Positions 32,801-42,062 of a stretch of DNA of 64,000 nucleotides are shown one piece after another. The stretch is taken from positions 69,399,444-69,463,443 of the forward strand of contig CM055096.1 of the NCBI GenBank assembly GCA_029204225.1. The letters run 5' to 3'. The notes beneath the pieces were generated by a model. The model saw nothing but the letters and a program-made list of their open reading frames with translations. It was not told where the DNA came from and ran no database searches. Both the position numbers and the translations under genes were made by a program. The stretch comes from Diphasiastrum complanatum (lineage: Eukaryota > Streptophyta > Lycopodiopsida > Lycopodiales > Lycopodiaceae). How positions within the stretch are numbered: position 1 is the stretch's first letter; each line of letters begins with the position of its first letter.

Positions 32801-35800
32801 TCATAATCAGGGCAAAAAACAGACGAATACAGATGAAACGAACTTCATAGGGGTCTCTGTAGGCATGTAGAAACGCGATGTAGGCCCAGACATCACCTCA
32901 ATCAGATGCCTCTAGGCTAGTCCATAAAACCGGCCAAAAAACACATGGAATTAAGGCGTTCCGTTCAAAACTTGCAAGGCGTGCCGTAACGATTGAAACT
33001 GATGTGATAGGAATTATTGTGGGCATGGGGAAAGGTGGTTTACAATAAAAAAAACCAAGCAATCTCGCTCAATACGCAGCCTATGAGCACTGCCTCTGGA
33101 ATAACGAATAGATGGATGGCGAACGCTCACACGCGATGATCCGCCATCATTTCCTCTCAATATGCAATTTTACCCTCTCCCCTTGGTGCGCGAGAATGGG
33201 CTACCGCGGCCAGGTTAAATGAAATTTTTTTCTGGTTTGTCAGCAATTCGGGGCAGGCAATTGCGATTCGCTGAATCGTGATTGCCAGCGAATCGCGATT
33301 CGTTGCAACTATGGTCAAGGCATTAATATTGCTTAGGAGTAGAACATGTTCTTGGTCATAAAAGGAGATGATGTTTGATGAGATCTCTTTCTAACAGGAA
33401 GGACCTATACTTTTTTTCATATGAAGGAGTCTCAAGAGGAAAATTGAATGTTGCAATGCTCACATCTCTCTATAGACCAATATCACATGCTTCATAGCCC
33501 ATTCCTTTGATGTCCTTTGACCTTGCTTGCTCATTATAAATAGACTCCCATGGGAAATTGGGAAATGTCAATAAACCTATCTATCGGCTCTTGTGTGTCT
33601 CCGTGATCGTTAATGAAATCTTGTAGATTCCCCTCTGTCACAAAGATGAGTGGATACTATTACAAATTCAAAAGCATATACAGAAGGGGTGTGGCTAGCA
33701 CCCCAAGGTGCTCCCAGACTTAGAGGTCTTGACTCCCTTTGTGTGTGCTCCTTCAATTGACCTCTTGCCCATAAAGGGTCATCTCTTGTCATCCATTAAG
33801 ATATGGGCACTTTGAGGCATGGCCGTCTATTTGAGAGCTACCCATTGACTATCTTGGGAATCAAACTTGTTACCAAGGTTGTATTGTCCTTCCATTCTTT
33901 CTCTATCTCGGTTCTCTTATGGCCAAGTGTGGTGTCCAAGAAATGGCTAGCTTCCTATAAGGTGTCCTTGGTTTCAGGTATGCCATGCACTTTGATGTCA
34001 AGGGAGTTGCTTTCCCTTAGCTTCTCTTCTGATAGGGGATGAAAATAATCTCAGCAATGGGTATCTTCATTTTTCAAGATTTCATGCTACTGCTGTGGCA
34101 AATAAACTAGTCTCCTCATTGGGTTGCATTAACTTGCTCTAGAGAGCTTGAATTTTTTCTGATGTATCTACTATTCTCATCTTTTACGAAGCTCCTTTTT
34201 CTCCTTTTGTGATACTTTTCTTCATGAAGAGTCATGATCTCATGGTCCTCTTTTCATTCATAACAAGCAGTTTTTGGAGTTGCCTTTGAATCGGTTCTAG
34301 CATCTTAATTGGCATGTACAACAAAGGGCTTGTTGTAGGGGAGTAGAGTTTCTCTTCTTCTTGAGCCATAATAATGGAAGAATTAAAGGAAAAAGGCAAT
34401 ACGCTTGAAGGCAACCCTAGAAGTTAAAAGAAACATCAACAAAACTCAATCTTGGCAAAAGGATGGAATAGCACAAGAAAGAGGGCAAACCTAGGAGGGG
34501 TAGCATAAGAACGAGGGAGAAAGGCAACAACGATAACTTACAACGATGGACATGGCAACATGGCAACATAGGGGTGCAGGGAGGATAGTGCAAGAGGGGG
34601 AGATGGATCACATTTGGCCATAGTGATCCAAACTAAAAGAGGTGTTTATGCTTCCTTTTTTTATCGTCGATATTATGAAGGTTGCATCAATAAATAATAC
34701 ACGAGCATGGTAATTCTTTCCTTTTCAATTACAAATACTTTACTATTTAAGTTAAAGGAATTGGTTATTTGGAACTAAAAGAATGGTTGTTTTTAGAAAG
34801 TTTTTTGAATTTTGTAGTGCTGTACTTGCAGGTTTGTGAATTGGATCTGATTTTTAACTTTCACAAGGTAAGTCAAGTTTTGTGCAATATGAACTTTTTC
34901 CTTGCCAAACAATGATTTTAGAAGTTTAGTGACCAGCAAGTGTTTGGAGATTTTACTTTCAGATTGTTGGGGTGTTTGCTTGTGTTTGTGTCCTCAATTG
35001 GTCTCAATGAACAGTATGATTATCATTTTTTGAGTTTAGGCATGAGCTATGATCAAAATATGAAAATAGCATAGATAGTGGAGAGATGACTCTAAATGTG
35101 TAGATCAAGTATTGAAGAACAATGGTAACTATTGATCTTTTGAATCTGAGCTTTACTTTTGACAAGCATTTCCCATCTTGGAAACGTGGACCCTCGAAGA
35201 AATGTGTAACAATAATTGAGAAATAAAGTGAAATAGTACAATTAATCAAAGTGATTTCTAATTGAAGAAACCTGCGTGCTAAACGTTGTTCTATGACACA
35301 AATTGCACTAAATCTATGCTGCAGCTATCTTAAATTGATCTATGTTGCTTCAACTAAATTAAGAAACTAGTCTTCAACCAACCAACCACTTATTTGGTCC
35401 AGAAGGCATAGGTAGTAACCGAGGACTGGACTGAGGTCTAGGTTTATGAGCTCAAAGTAGGGCCTTATATAACAATAGTAGATATACATCAACAAATAAT
35501 AAACGATGGGGTCAAATGCAAAAACATACAACTATAAAGTCACTAATCAAAGTGTAGATTCGTGGATATAGATGATTCTATCCTTGATATTTGCTTAACT
35601 CCATCATATGACTTTTCCTCTTTGTTGGTATAAATGAAATTGTGACGTCATAGAATGGAAGTGTTGATGCCATCAAAGTAAAGATATTGATGTTGCAAAA
35701 GACAAGATTCCCACAAAATGCATGTATTAAAGATGTCAATGTTGAAAAAGACAAAAATTCACAAAAGTGTAGAGTTCGAAGAAGAAGTCGAAAGACATGA

Positions 35801-38800
35801 AGACAAAATGGAAGATTGTTGATTGTGGATCACACTATATAGATGGGACATGATCCACCTATACTTCAGGTTCCTTGGCATTCCTGGTTGCTGCGTGATC
35901 TACTTATACTTCTTGGCATTGGTTACCGCATACCTTTTGGCCTCCGATGTCATTGCCAAGTATGGTTGCTGTGTTGTCGTCTTTTGATGGTATTCTTGGG
36001 CCATTTCACTGGCTTTGAATATCTCAATTTTTGGGATCCTGCATGGTGACATTTCTCTATGGCATGCATGGGCTATTATAGTGCCTTGAGATAGATTCAT
36101 TCTCTCTCAGATTTCTTCCTGCATCTACATCCGCCAAGTGCCTGGGAGATGATCCATTTTGCTAGTCGCTCTAGGCGTTCCAATATGTTCATCATCAGGA
36201 CCACTGCTTCACTTTTGGTGAAGAAGGTCATACGATGATGCAACAAATAGTGGCAGTATTTCAAAGCTGCATAGACTATGTAGAGGCAAGCTTTTTCTGC
36301 TTCAGAGTAGTTTACCTCTGAGGTATTCGGTTTTCTTCATGTGAAGATGAATATACATCCATATACATGCTAGTGTTTATAGTATTTTGGAATAATATTG
36401 CCCATATCTAGGAAATTTGTGCAGTTGATCTGATTCTAGGTTCTTCGGGTTTCTAATTCTTCACCACATTTGTGTTGTTACAGTTGATTGATTTTTTATT
36501 TTGTTGATAGTTTTGTTTGCAAATTTCTGTTCAAGGAATCTCTCAATATTATGTTTGTGTTGAGTTTCAGTTTGACCATTTCTTTGTCTCTTTCAAAAGT
36601 ACACAATCCATAGATTTTGACAGCTATTTTTGATGATCATTCTATTGAGTGTTATTTCAAAGTCAGTTTATCGATATATACTCAATAACAATCATATCAA
36701 GTACTTTACTATGGACTTAATGAATCAAATAACCTAGATGGTGAGTGATTGACAAGATGGGGAGAGTTAGCACAACAAGGTCCATTTAAGCGAATCTAGA
36801 GAAATTCAATGACAAATATTGGGATTTAGGCATTGCAGATGCAATCAGACCGTAAGCAAATCAAGGAGGGAACATTGACCCAATTATCTTCAGTAGCTAA
36901 TACTTATCTCATGAGGGATGGAAGAAGACCATCGACTATTAGCAGAAAATCTAAACAGGACAAAATTTTGAAGAGAAACCTGCCTACAGGTCTGTCAGAG
37001 GTCTTGAATTGCTGAATCAATGGGACATCACTGAGGAAGATATCACTATCAAAGCCAGAGAACCAAATAAGCAGAGAATGGAGTTTCATCAATCTGCACT
37101 TTCCTGATAATAATCAATTTAATGCATCAGGTGAGTTTGCAATACCTACAAATGTTTTGTAAAAATGCAGACAAGCCTCTTGCTGATGGGAAATATATGA
37201 GGGACAAGATAATTCTACAAAAGCTGAAAGGAGAATCCTTCCTTCTTGACGAGCTTGAAAAATGGCTTAGTAAGCTGCAGGAGTATTTCAAAACCCATCC
37301 AACAAAGGATGCTACCAAATTGCAACTTGTAGTCATGCATCTCTGTGCACAATCGGTGAAGAAATTTGTCGTGAGAAATAACTGGATGTAAAACAAGGAG
37401 GTAATTCAAAATTGCTTTCAAAACAGTAAGAGCTCCATATGAACTCAAAATAATTTCTTCTGGTTAACCAGTACCTCAGCCACTTTTCAATTCCTGATGA
37501 ATATGGTGCTCAAGAAATGCCATCATAAATAATGTTAGGTTTTCTTTGATGACATTCTTACCTTCAGCTAGAGCAAAGAAAAGCATTATGAACATGTTAA
37601 GGAAATCTTGGAAATTCTGTAAGAGCAAATCAGTTGCCAAGTTCACCAATGCACTTTCATGGTGGAACAAATGTATTAGTACTTGGTTCATCTCATAAGT
37701 GACCAAGGCATTTCAGTAGATCCTACAAAACTAAAGCTGATCATAACTTTGTGTGAAAAAATACTACACAAGTTTTTGACCCATTTTATAGGAAATCTAT
37801 TGTGCATTATTCCCCAACAGAGCTGCACCTCTCACAAACCTCTTAAAGAAAGTGGAATTTTCTTGGAATGAACAAGCACAATTGGGATTTGAGGATCTGA
37901 AACAAGCCCTAACCTTTACACCTATCATCTATGTATGCTGTTATGATTTTTCTAAGCCATTCATAATTCAAATTGATGCTTGTGGATTAGGATTGCAGGC
38001 TTTTCTAAAGCAGGAGAATGGTCTTATTGTGAGATCCAACACAAAAAGGACAAGGAAAATATGTGGCAGATTCAATTTCGTAGATGTCCAATTGACAAGC
38101 TCTGACAGCGACCTACTGCAGGAAAGACAGTGATTGAAGCAGATTCTGAAACTTGTACGTGAATATGTGAAAGAGAAATGCCAACGTTTAAACCCTAAAA
38201 GGCTAAATATTGATCTCCCCTAATCTGCAATAGGAACATCCAGTGTCTTACTGTAGGACAGTAGGATACAAAACAATGTAATCATTTCTTGAAAAGCGTG
38301 CTCCTATATATGAAAAAAATTCAACAAATGCCTAAAATCTTGATCGTCAAATAAGTCAACTTTTGGAATCTGATTGACAAGTTGTATAGCTATTTCGCAA
38401 ATCCCTACGGTGGGAAGGAAAATGATGCAATCATCTCTACAAAAGTGCGCGGAAAAGTATGGAAAAGATGAAGTTCTAGTAATCATATACGTTATCAAAA
38501 TCATAAGCTGACAATTATAGAGAAATTGGGCCAAAAAGACGACTAACCACGAACCTGACAGAATGAATAATTGTTAGCACCTATAATACATATATTATTT
38601 AATATAAAATTTAATTGAGGTGCAGACCGCATGGTCCAAATAGATGCTATTTGGCCTATAGGCTATAATTGTGTGCCAGAGTGGATTGACCTTCGAAGGT
38701 GACAAGAATAGCCGTCAAGTAATATGCCAAGTATAGGGCACAATGTTTATGACTGTTTTCTTTCTTGCATATCTTTTGTGCAGCTGGGATTCTTGGCAAA

Positions 38801-39127
38801 TCTCCCTCTATGCTTGTCACCTTTTTGAGGCATAACAATGTTGTCTGATTGCTGAGATGCAGGCTTATTTCATCCTGGATGAAGTTCTCATAGCGGGTGA
38901 ACTGCAAGAATCTAGTAAAAAGTCTGTAGCACGAGTGATTGCTGCTCAGGTTTGATATGCATACTAAGTTGCTTAGAGAAAGGTTAATTATTTGTAAATT
39001 GTGTTGGCGTGTTTCATTCATGAAAACATCATTTTTGTGCAATGTGACTTTCTAGGATGCTTTGGTTGATGCTGCTAAGGAGCAAGCGGCATCACTCTCA
39101 AATATTATCGCTCAGGCTACCAGATGA
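16953..39127 (+). CDS. AP1S: AP-1 clathrin adaptor sigma (small) subunit, six coding exons seen
   Basis: Exons are 16953-17039, 17176-17267, 17507-17615, 34832-34867, 38863-38949 and 39056-39127. All are bounded by AG acceptors and GT donors and join in frame. The protein reads [18 protein letters not shown] ... [19 protein letters not shown] ... [18 protein letters not shown] ... [12 protein letters not shown] ... [18 protein letters not shown] ... [11 protein letters not shown]. That is the conserved clathrin adaptor small-chain fold, very close to plant AP-1 sigma. The six exons give 160 residues; with the missing initiator Met the length is 161, the usual family size. The Met must be in an upstream exon ending at ATG. 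The protein belongs to the AP-1 complex at the trans-Golgi network, where sigma helps bind dileucine cargo signals. No stop or frameshift is seen, so it is probably functional despite its huge introns. Confidence 0.95.
17734..17870 (-). repeat. LINE 3-prime tail and (GA)n(ACAG)n microsatellite
   Basis: Read on the minus strand, tcttATATGCCTTTTGGCAT and ggaaaagGCATTAAAAAAG (hairpin at 17838-17851) are followed by (CTGT)n at 17781-17818 and (CT)n at 17734-17780. It marks the 3-prime end of the LINE copy lying at higher coordinates. Confidence 0.8.
17871..19790 (-). mobile_element. LINE ORF2 (reverse transcriptase) remnant, copy 1
   Basis: On the minus strand, the region 5-prime of the palm domain is at 18868-19300: [31 protein letters not shown], and [14 protein letters not shown], which matches the PGNYRPI-like LINE motif. 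The catalytic box reads [13 protein letters not shown] near 18455-18500 (the YADD position is YAND). The same protein is seen on the plus strand at 30310-31130. Several stops and frameshifts make it a pseudogene. Its 3-prime end is probably the tail at 17734-17870. Confidence 0.75.
19800..21650 (-). mobile_element. LINE remnant, copy 2, next to copy 1
   Basis: Minus strand. The C-terminal zinc-binding region is recognisable around 20240-20370 (EIGKFQSIP-like, then [11 protein letters not shown]-like in mixed frames). It parallels [20 protein letters not shown] at 23062-23120. The 3-prime region is near 19934-20269, and upstream reverse transcriptase-derived sequence continues to about 21650 (similar to 18960-19330). 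The reading frames are heavily broken. An AATAAA near 19830 on the minus strand could be its end. Confidence 0.55.
21651..23061. other. Mixed repeat debris, with one hAT-like end
   Basis: 21690-22160 contains repeats of the type ttcgtttcaaacgg that recur at 61080-61160 and 63220-63290. They are probably one unrecognised repeat family. 22538-22596 holds aatcgcgatt and gtgattcgcgaa, like the hAT end at 33250-33318. No gene is supported. Confidence 0.4.
23062..23870 (+). mobile_element. LINE 3-prime end with hairpin tail and (CT)n
   Basis: The plus-strand frame at 23062-23310 reads [20 protein letters not shown], then [20 protein letters not shown] and RCPIYYE. This is the CxxC...HxxxxC zinc-binding end of LINE ORF2. 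About 460 bp of UTR follow, then the hairpin ATGCC-tt-TGGCAT (23774-23786), AAAAAGACATTAA, TTTC repeats and (CT)n at 23814-23870. This copy ties the hairpin tail to a true LINE. The 5-prime part is missing. Confidence 0.75.
24140..24430. repeat. Imperfect GCTGACTGGGCGCGCAT minisatellite
   Basis: The phrase gctgactggg(c/t)gcgcat and variants recur about ten to fifteen times with irregular spacing. The complement (gcgccctgtcagc) recalls the gcgccct-rich leader of the chromovirus at 7620-8100. It may come from the leader of a related minus-strand element. Confidence 0.55.
24776..25345 (+). pseudogene. LINE ORF1-like protein, internally deleted
   Basis: From ATG 24776 ([16 protein letters not shown]) it has a serine/proline-rich start, then a long coiled coil ([20 protein letters not shown], then [15 protein letters not shown]) and [20 protein letters not shown], matching SWADVLKG of the other copies. 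A stop follows at 25160. The frame later gives [20 protein letters not shown] and [15 protein letters not shown]. The middle of the RNA-binding domain is missing and there are three stops. A gypsy element begins about 100 bp downstream, so its 3-prime tail is not visible. Confidence 0.65.
25658..27040 (+). pseudogene. Chromovirus 3 Gag and protease
   Basis: The gag N-terminus is at 25658-25918 and ends at a stop. The core is at 26069-26506 ([20 protein letters not shown], then [10 protein letters not shown]), ending at a TAA. The basic region and knuckle [14 protein letters not shown] are near 26710-26750. The protease [15 protein letters not shown] is near 26965-27010. The usual active-site triplet DTG or DSG is DDG here. 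The frame stops at 27040. Roughly 100 residues between protease and reverse transcriptase appear deleted. Confidence 0.82.
27080..28330 (+). pseudogene. Chromovirus 3 reverse transcriptase and RNase H
   Basis: 27201-27899 is one open frame carrying [44 protein letters not shown] and the catalytic [10 protein letters not shown], through to [17 protein letters not shown] stands at a conserved Trp position at 27897. RNase H continues: [15 protein letters not shown], stop at 28030, then [39 protein letters not shown], a frameshift near 28205, and the end [18 protein letters not shown] at about 28275-28325. Confidence 0.88.
28340..29466 (+). pseudogene. Chromovirus 3 integrase
   Basis: After an acidic linker with stops, 28649-29044 encodes the integrase zinc domain ([20 protein letters not shown], then [11 protein letters not shown], where the second Cys of the HHCC set is Ser). 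The catalytic start is [14 protein letters not shown]. After a stop at 29044 the next frame gives [16 protein letters not shown] (the usual DRD is DRY), [18 protein letters not shown] and [14 protein letters not shown]. It is clearly inactive. Confidence 0.85.
29522..29935 (+). pseudogene. Chromovirus 3 integrase tail and chromodomain-like end
   Basis: [28 protein letters not shown]-like PRYCGPFTI and [12 protein letters not shown] are the standard integrase tail. After two stops at 29855-29860 the frame gives [20 protein letters not shown], a chromodomain core. Confidence 0.8.
29981..30340 (+). repeat. Polypurine tract and truncated 3-prime LTR of chromovirus 3
   Basis: agggggaggg at 29981-29990 is the polypurine tract. 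The LTR then starts TGTGTTATGAGCTCG or TGTTATGAGC (29991/29993). No end or partner LTR was found. Sequence changes to LINE-derived near 30310-30340. Confidence 0.65.
30310..31130 (+). pseudogene. LINE reverse transcriptase remnant
   Basis: The plus-strand frame at 30313-30735 reads [58 protein letters not shown] and [20 protein letters not shown]. These are LINE fingers-domain motifs. After a stop it continues [20 protein letters not shown] (RxGRSTxDxI-like position), [12 protein letters not shown]-like in a shifted frame, and a GCSLS..LFGLYID motif near 31070-31110. It is cut at 31130 by the LTR that begins there. It is the same family as 17871-19790. Confidence 0.8.
31131..31575 (+). repeat. 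LTR (TGTTAG...TAACA) inserted in LINE
   Basis: 445 bp with TGTTA/TAACA inverted ends, followed after two bases by a Met-tRNA primer site. This makes it a 5-prime LTR. No matching 3-prime LTR was found. Confidence 0.75.
31578..31590 (+). other. Primer binding site
   Basis: TGGTATCAAAGCC is the common variant of the Met-tRNA primer site. It confirms the plus orientation of the LTR at 31131. Confidence 0.8.
31591..32168 (+). other. Leader-like interior of an LTR element, no coding signal
   Basis: Two related blocks, near 31787-31845 and 32009-32068, share gtggcac, aggtggcag and tgttgcaat/tgtagcaat. They form an old duplication about 220 bp apart. No gag or pol is recognised. It is probably a truncated or large non-coding element. 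Confidence 0.4.
32169..33318 (-). mobile_element. hAT-type DNA transposon remnant with BED zinc finger
   Basis: The minus-strand frame at 32169-32507 reads [24 protein letters not shown] and [12 protein letters not shown]. This is a BED-type zinc finger (CxxC ... HLL ... C) as found at the N-terminus of hAT transposases. Just before its ATG is tgtttttttgcagg, a possible splice acceptor. Further upstream on the minus strand, 33250-33318 contains gattcgctgaatcg and gcgaatcgcgattcg, near-palindromes typical of hAT subterminal ends. The transposase core is missing, probably cut off at about 32200. No target duplication could be shown. Confidence 0.6.
33600..34420 (-). pseudogene. Possible distant LINE ORF1-like remnant
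   Basis: The minus strand from 34370 reads [20 protein letters not shown] and [17 protein letters not shown] charged, coiled-coil-like stretch with stops follows. Near 33960-34030 is [17 protein letters not shown], which resembles ALNVRVRGI at the same place in the other ORF1 copies. The downstream part does not match, so the call is tentative. Confidence 0.35.
34421..34831. other. End of the long intron, no feature
   Basis: AT-rich sequence without coding signal. It ends in the acceptor of the 36-bp exon. Confidence 0.6.
34832..34867 (+). CDS. AP1S: AP-1 sigma 36-bp micro-exon
   Basis: GTTTGTGAATTGGATCTG... encodes [12 protein letters not shown], the invariant 12-residue block between the second helix region and the C-terminal helices. 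It is flanked by tgtacttgcag and gtaagtcaag, both strong splice sites. It lies 17,216 bp after the previous exon and 3,995 bp before the next. Without it the protein would lose a core strand but stay in frame. Confidence 0.93.
34868..38862 (+). other. 4.0-kb intron of the AP-1 sigma gene
   Basis: The donor gtaagt is at 34868 and the acceptor ctgagatgcag ends at 38862. The first half (to about 36800) shows no recognisable element. A gypsy remnant occupies about 36830-38040. 38160-38860 has no clear feature. Confidence 0.85.
36830..38040 (+). pseudogene. Gypsy gag, reverse transcriptase and RNase H remnants in intron
   Basis: 37122-37391 contains [20 protein letters not shown] and [11 protein letters not shown], the gag core. 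37520-37740 has an FFDDILTFS-like catalytic box and [29 protein letters not shown]. 37852-38030 gives [40 protein letters not shown] (RNase H start). Most of the coding region is deleted. Confidence 0.75.
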
Positions 39128-39302
39128 GAAACATCGATTATCAAGATGATGTTGAAACATTTAGCAATTATTTACATTTTGTCAACCTGGTAGTGAAGTA
39201 TATCAAAAACTTGTTTGTGACTTGAAAGTCTGTATTGTGTTTTTGTTATGTCCACTTGTAAATGGCTGTGACTTGAGTCCTTATCAATGTTTGAACAATA
39301 AA
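39128..39302 (+). other. AP-1 sigma 3-prime UTR with polyadenylation signal
   Basis: Starts after the TGA at 39125-39127. The first good AATAAA is at 39297-39302, 170 bp downstream, a normal plant UTR length. Confidence 0.6.
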
Positions 39303-39809
39303 ATTCTGATATTGGTAATTCAGGATCTTGTAATATGCCTTGTATGTACTGAAAAATAATTTTCACCTCTGTGACCTTTGGACAACATAGCTGTTGATGT
39401 CAACTGATCAGTGCTTTAATCAAGTAGAAGTCACTTTCTTTTTCAGATTTTGATGGTAAAAGACCTCCATTTTATTGGCTTCATTTTCATAGGACCTTTG
39501 CCGGTTATAGAACGAACTTAATTTTGTATCTACAACAGTCAACTGCATTTTGAGCTTGCTTGTAATCAGCCAAGTCCATCCTGAACCGGAAAGTTTAGCT
39601 GTGGATATGGAGGATGCTTTAAATGCATGACAACACGAAATCAGACGTTATGTTCTTTCTTAGGCAAGTTAGGCTTGTGACTGGCATGTGTGCTATTTGG
39701 TAGATCAATGGGCTATATCACTTTAAAAAAACATTCTTTTTTCATTTGGAAGAACAAATAATATTCCGTTTTCCCCTTTTATATGCACGGCACAATGTAG
39801 TGCTTCCCG
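39303..39809. other. Intergenic, no feature seen
   Basis: No reading frame or repeat of known type. Confidence 0.5.
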
Positions 39810-40490
39810 CTAGACTTTTGGTTCAGTTTTGGTCAATCTTTCAACTAATACTTGGATTGAGGCAACCAACTTTAAGAATTCTCCCAATGTAATATCCATC
39901 TTACTAGACAAAATATTCACAATCAGCTCTGTTTGCGGCACCTCAGGCTCTGTTGAATGGTTCTTCAAGATGATGCAATTGGGTATTAACATCAGTACAT
40001 TGATGTGATCTACTCAAAGGATCTGGTTAATCCGATGGTGGCCTTGTTATAGAATGAACCTCTGTTGTAGCTCTAGCCATTTCCAAGGCTTCTTCTTCTT
40101 GTAAATCTTTGATCCACTGCCTCGTATTGTGGTATTTTTTCTTCTCAGAATTGAGATTTGGATAGACCTCAGATGTGGTAGGTAAATCAGTAACTGGTAA
40201 AGATTTTGCAGGTATTGGTTCATCAGCAACTTCTTTCTATTTTTAAGCTTTTGTAACAACCATAATTGGTGCACATGGTTCAATAGGATGAACTGCTAGT
40301 CATTGTTTGATCGTAATCATATTCAAATGAGCGGCTACAAGCGGTGGTTTTGGTCTGGCTAAACAATCTCTGTAACAATGCCCACATCCACAACCGCAAT
40401 AGAAAGGATTGAATTTGCTTTTATTTGAGCATTCTACAATGCTGTGGTTTTCTCCGCATCCAAAACAACCAAGTGACACTCTAGCCCATT
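39810..40490 (-). pseudogene. Minus-strand gypsy-type gag/protease N-terminal remnant
   Basis: On the minus strand, two cysteine knuckles are seen near 40370-40470 (CFGCGENHSIVEC, then FYCGCGCGHCYRDC). The block KMDITLGEFLKLVASIQVLV at 39830-39905 resembles the TLGELLAISP region found before the protease in many gypsy elements. The intervening frame is broken. No protease active site is seen. Confidence 0.5.
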
Positions 40491-42062
40491 GTCTAGACTG
40501 TTGTTGTTGTGTAGCAGCATAGATGGCATATTGATCTGGAGGACCAGTGTCTTGTTCACAGTTTTAATATTCACGACCGATGCCACTGATGTATGTACGT
40601 ACACACAATAAATCGGGTATATCAGAGTCAATCAATCAACGGAAGTGTGAATCAGAGTTCCTCCGTGAACTCCATTGTATCAAACTATTTGATTCCACAG
40701 AATTAGAGATCATTAGAGAGAGTGAAATTAATTCAAGAAGTAGAGATATATTCAATTTGTAACCAGCATAGTAGGATCACAAGTATAATAAGAATCAATT
40801 TCAACAATTAGCAAATCCAAACAATATCAAACTCCAAATAAAGCATGAGAGATGCAGCAAGAAAGAAGAGCATCCAATTTCAATTTGATAGAGATTCCAC
40901 CTGTTTTATTGAAATGAACGTGTAAAATGAATCACAAAGTATCACTATATATAGTGGATTTTAAGGCTTTGGCCTCAATTCTTATTGGTCAATTTCCACC
41001 TCCCTTATTATTTGAAATTTGAAATTTGGAAGGAACCTCTTTTTATTCAGTAACTTGACTATTAGGCCTTGCGACATTTCATTCTCGCAAAAAGGCCTAA
41101 AGTTTTTCTATTAACTTTTAGTTAATCAAATAACTATGTGATGATCGGGTTGGATTTACGCACGCAGGGTGCCAAATCCCTCTCACTTATTAACTAGGTT
41201 TAGGTTTGCCTTGGGATCCGCAAACCCTCCAATAGTGTGTGTGTGTGTGTGTGTGTGTGTGTAGCATAGTCCACCTCCTTGCTTTAAAAAAAAAATCTTA
41301 TATGAAAGTTTGATAGGTACATGAGAGTAATAATATTTTATTAAGCCTTCCATATTGATGAAAGCAAGATAACATAAGCTTGATGAGTGATTAAACTTTT
41401 CACAATAGCTGCTAGAATAATTTGCTCGAGACCCATCAGGGATATTTTTTAAGAAAGTTGGGCAAGCTAGCTATAACATCAAGTCATTCAAGAGCTCTTC
41501 AGCCAACAAAAGCAAATCGTGAAGACAAACAAAGGGAGAATTCAATGACCTATCGTCAATGTTTCTCCATCGTGGAATTGTTGCATAATGCAACTGACCT
41601 AGCTTGCTTTTGTGATAGCTTTTGCACCACTTTGATTCATTTAGAAACAAACAAAGTTATAGCATTTGAATAGAGGTGGTTAGGGCACCCAACCTAGTTG
41701 GACACATCAAGTTTGACTCACATATAACTTGGTTGATCATAAAACTCATGTTTTTGCTTGCCAATCTTGACTAGGTGAGATCCAAGTGTGATTTTGAGTC
41801 CATAGCCACATAGTTTCATACAAATCAAGTAGATTTGTGTCTTTTGTGGTACCTTTGAGTGCTCTACATGTGCTTAAAAGAAAGTGAATCAAAATCTTGT
41901 GGTGCTTCATCTTTGAATAGAAGGTAGGCCTAGATTGAGAGAGATTGTCATAGCTATTGAGATTGTACTCTCAAAATTATTGCAAGATCTCAATTTGGTT
42001 TTGGTTGGAGAGAAACAAAATTTGTACTTGTTTTTTGGATCCATTACAAGTCAATCTCTCGA
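40491..42062. other. Repeat flank, possible LTR with palindromic TATA, (GT)n
   Basis: A cactatatatagtg palindrome at about 40951-40964 could be an LTR TATA box on either strand. (GT)n occupies 41234-41262. 41680-42060 leads into the copia gag as an untranslated leader. No LTR pair was delimited. Confidence 0.4.

Larger units (their letters stand above)
17616..34831 (+). other. 17.2-kb intron of the AP-1 sigma gene
   Basis: The donor gtaagt follows GGCAAT at 17615 and the acceptor is tgtacttgcag at 34831. The intron carries LINE pieces on both strands, ORF1-like pieces, a complete-length but decayed chromovirus (25475-30340), an LTR with primer site (31131-31590) and hAT remains. Nothing else gene-like is seen in it. 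Confidence 0.9.

Noticed and set aside
39172-39366. Minus-strand frame opposite the AP-1 sigma 3-prime UTR
   Set aside because: No motif and no splice or promoter signal. It overlaps a plausible UTR with a polyadenylation signal.
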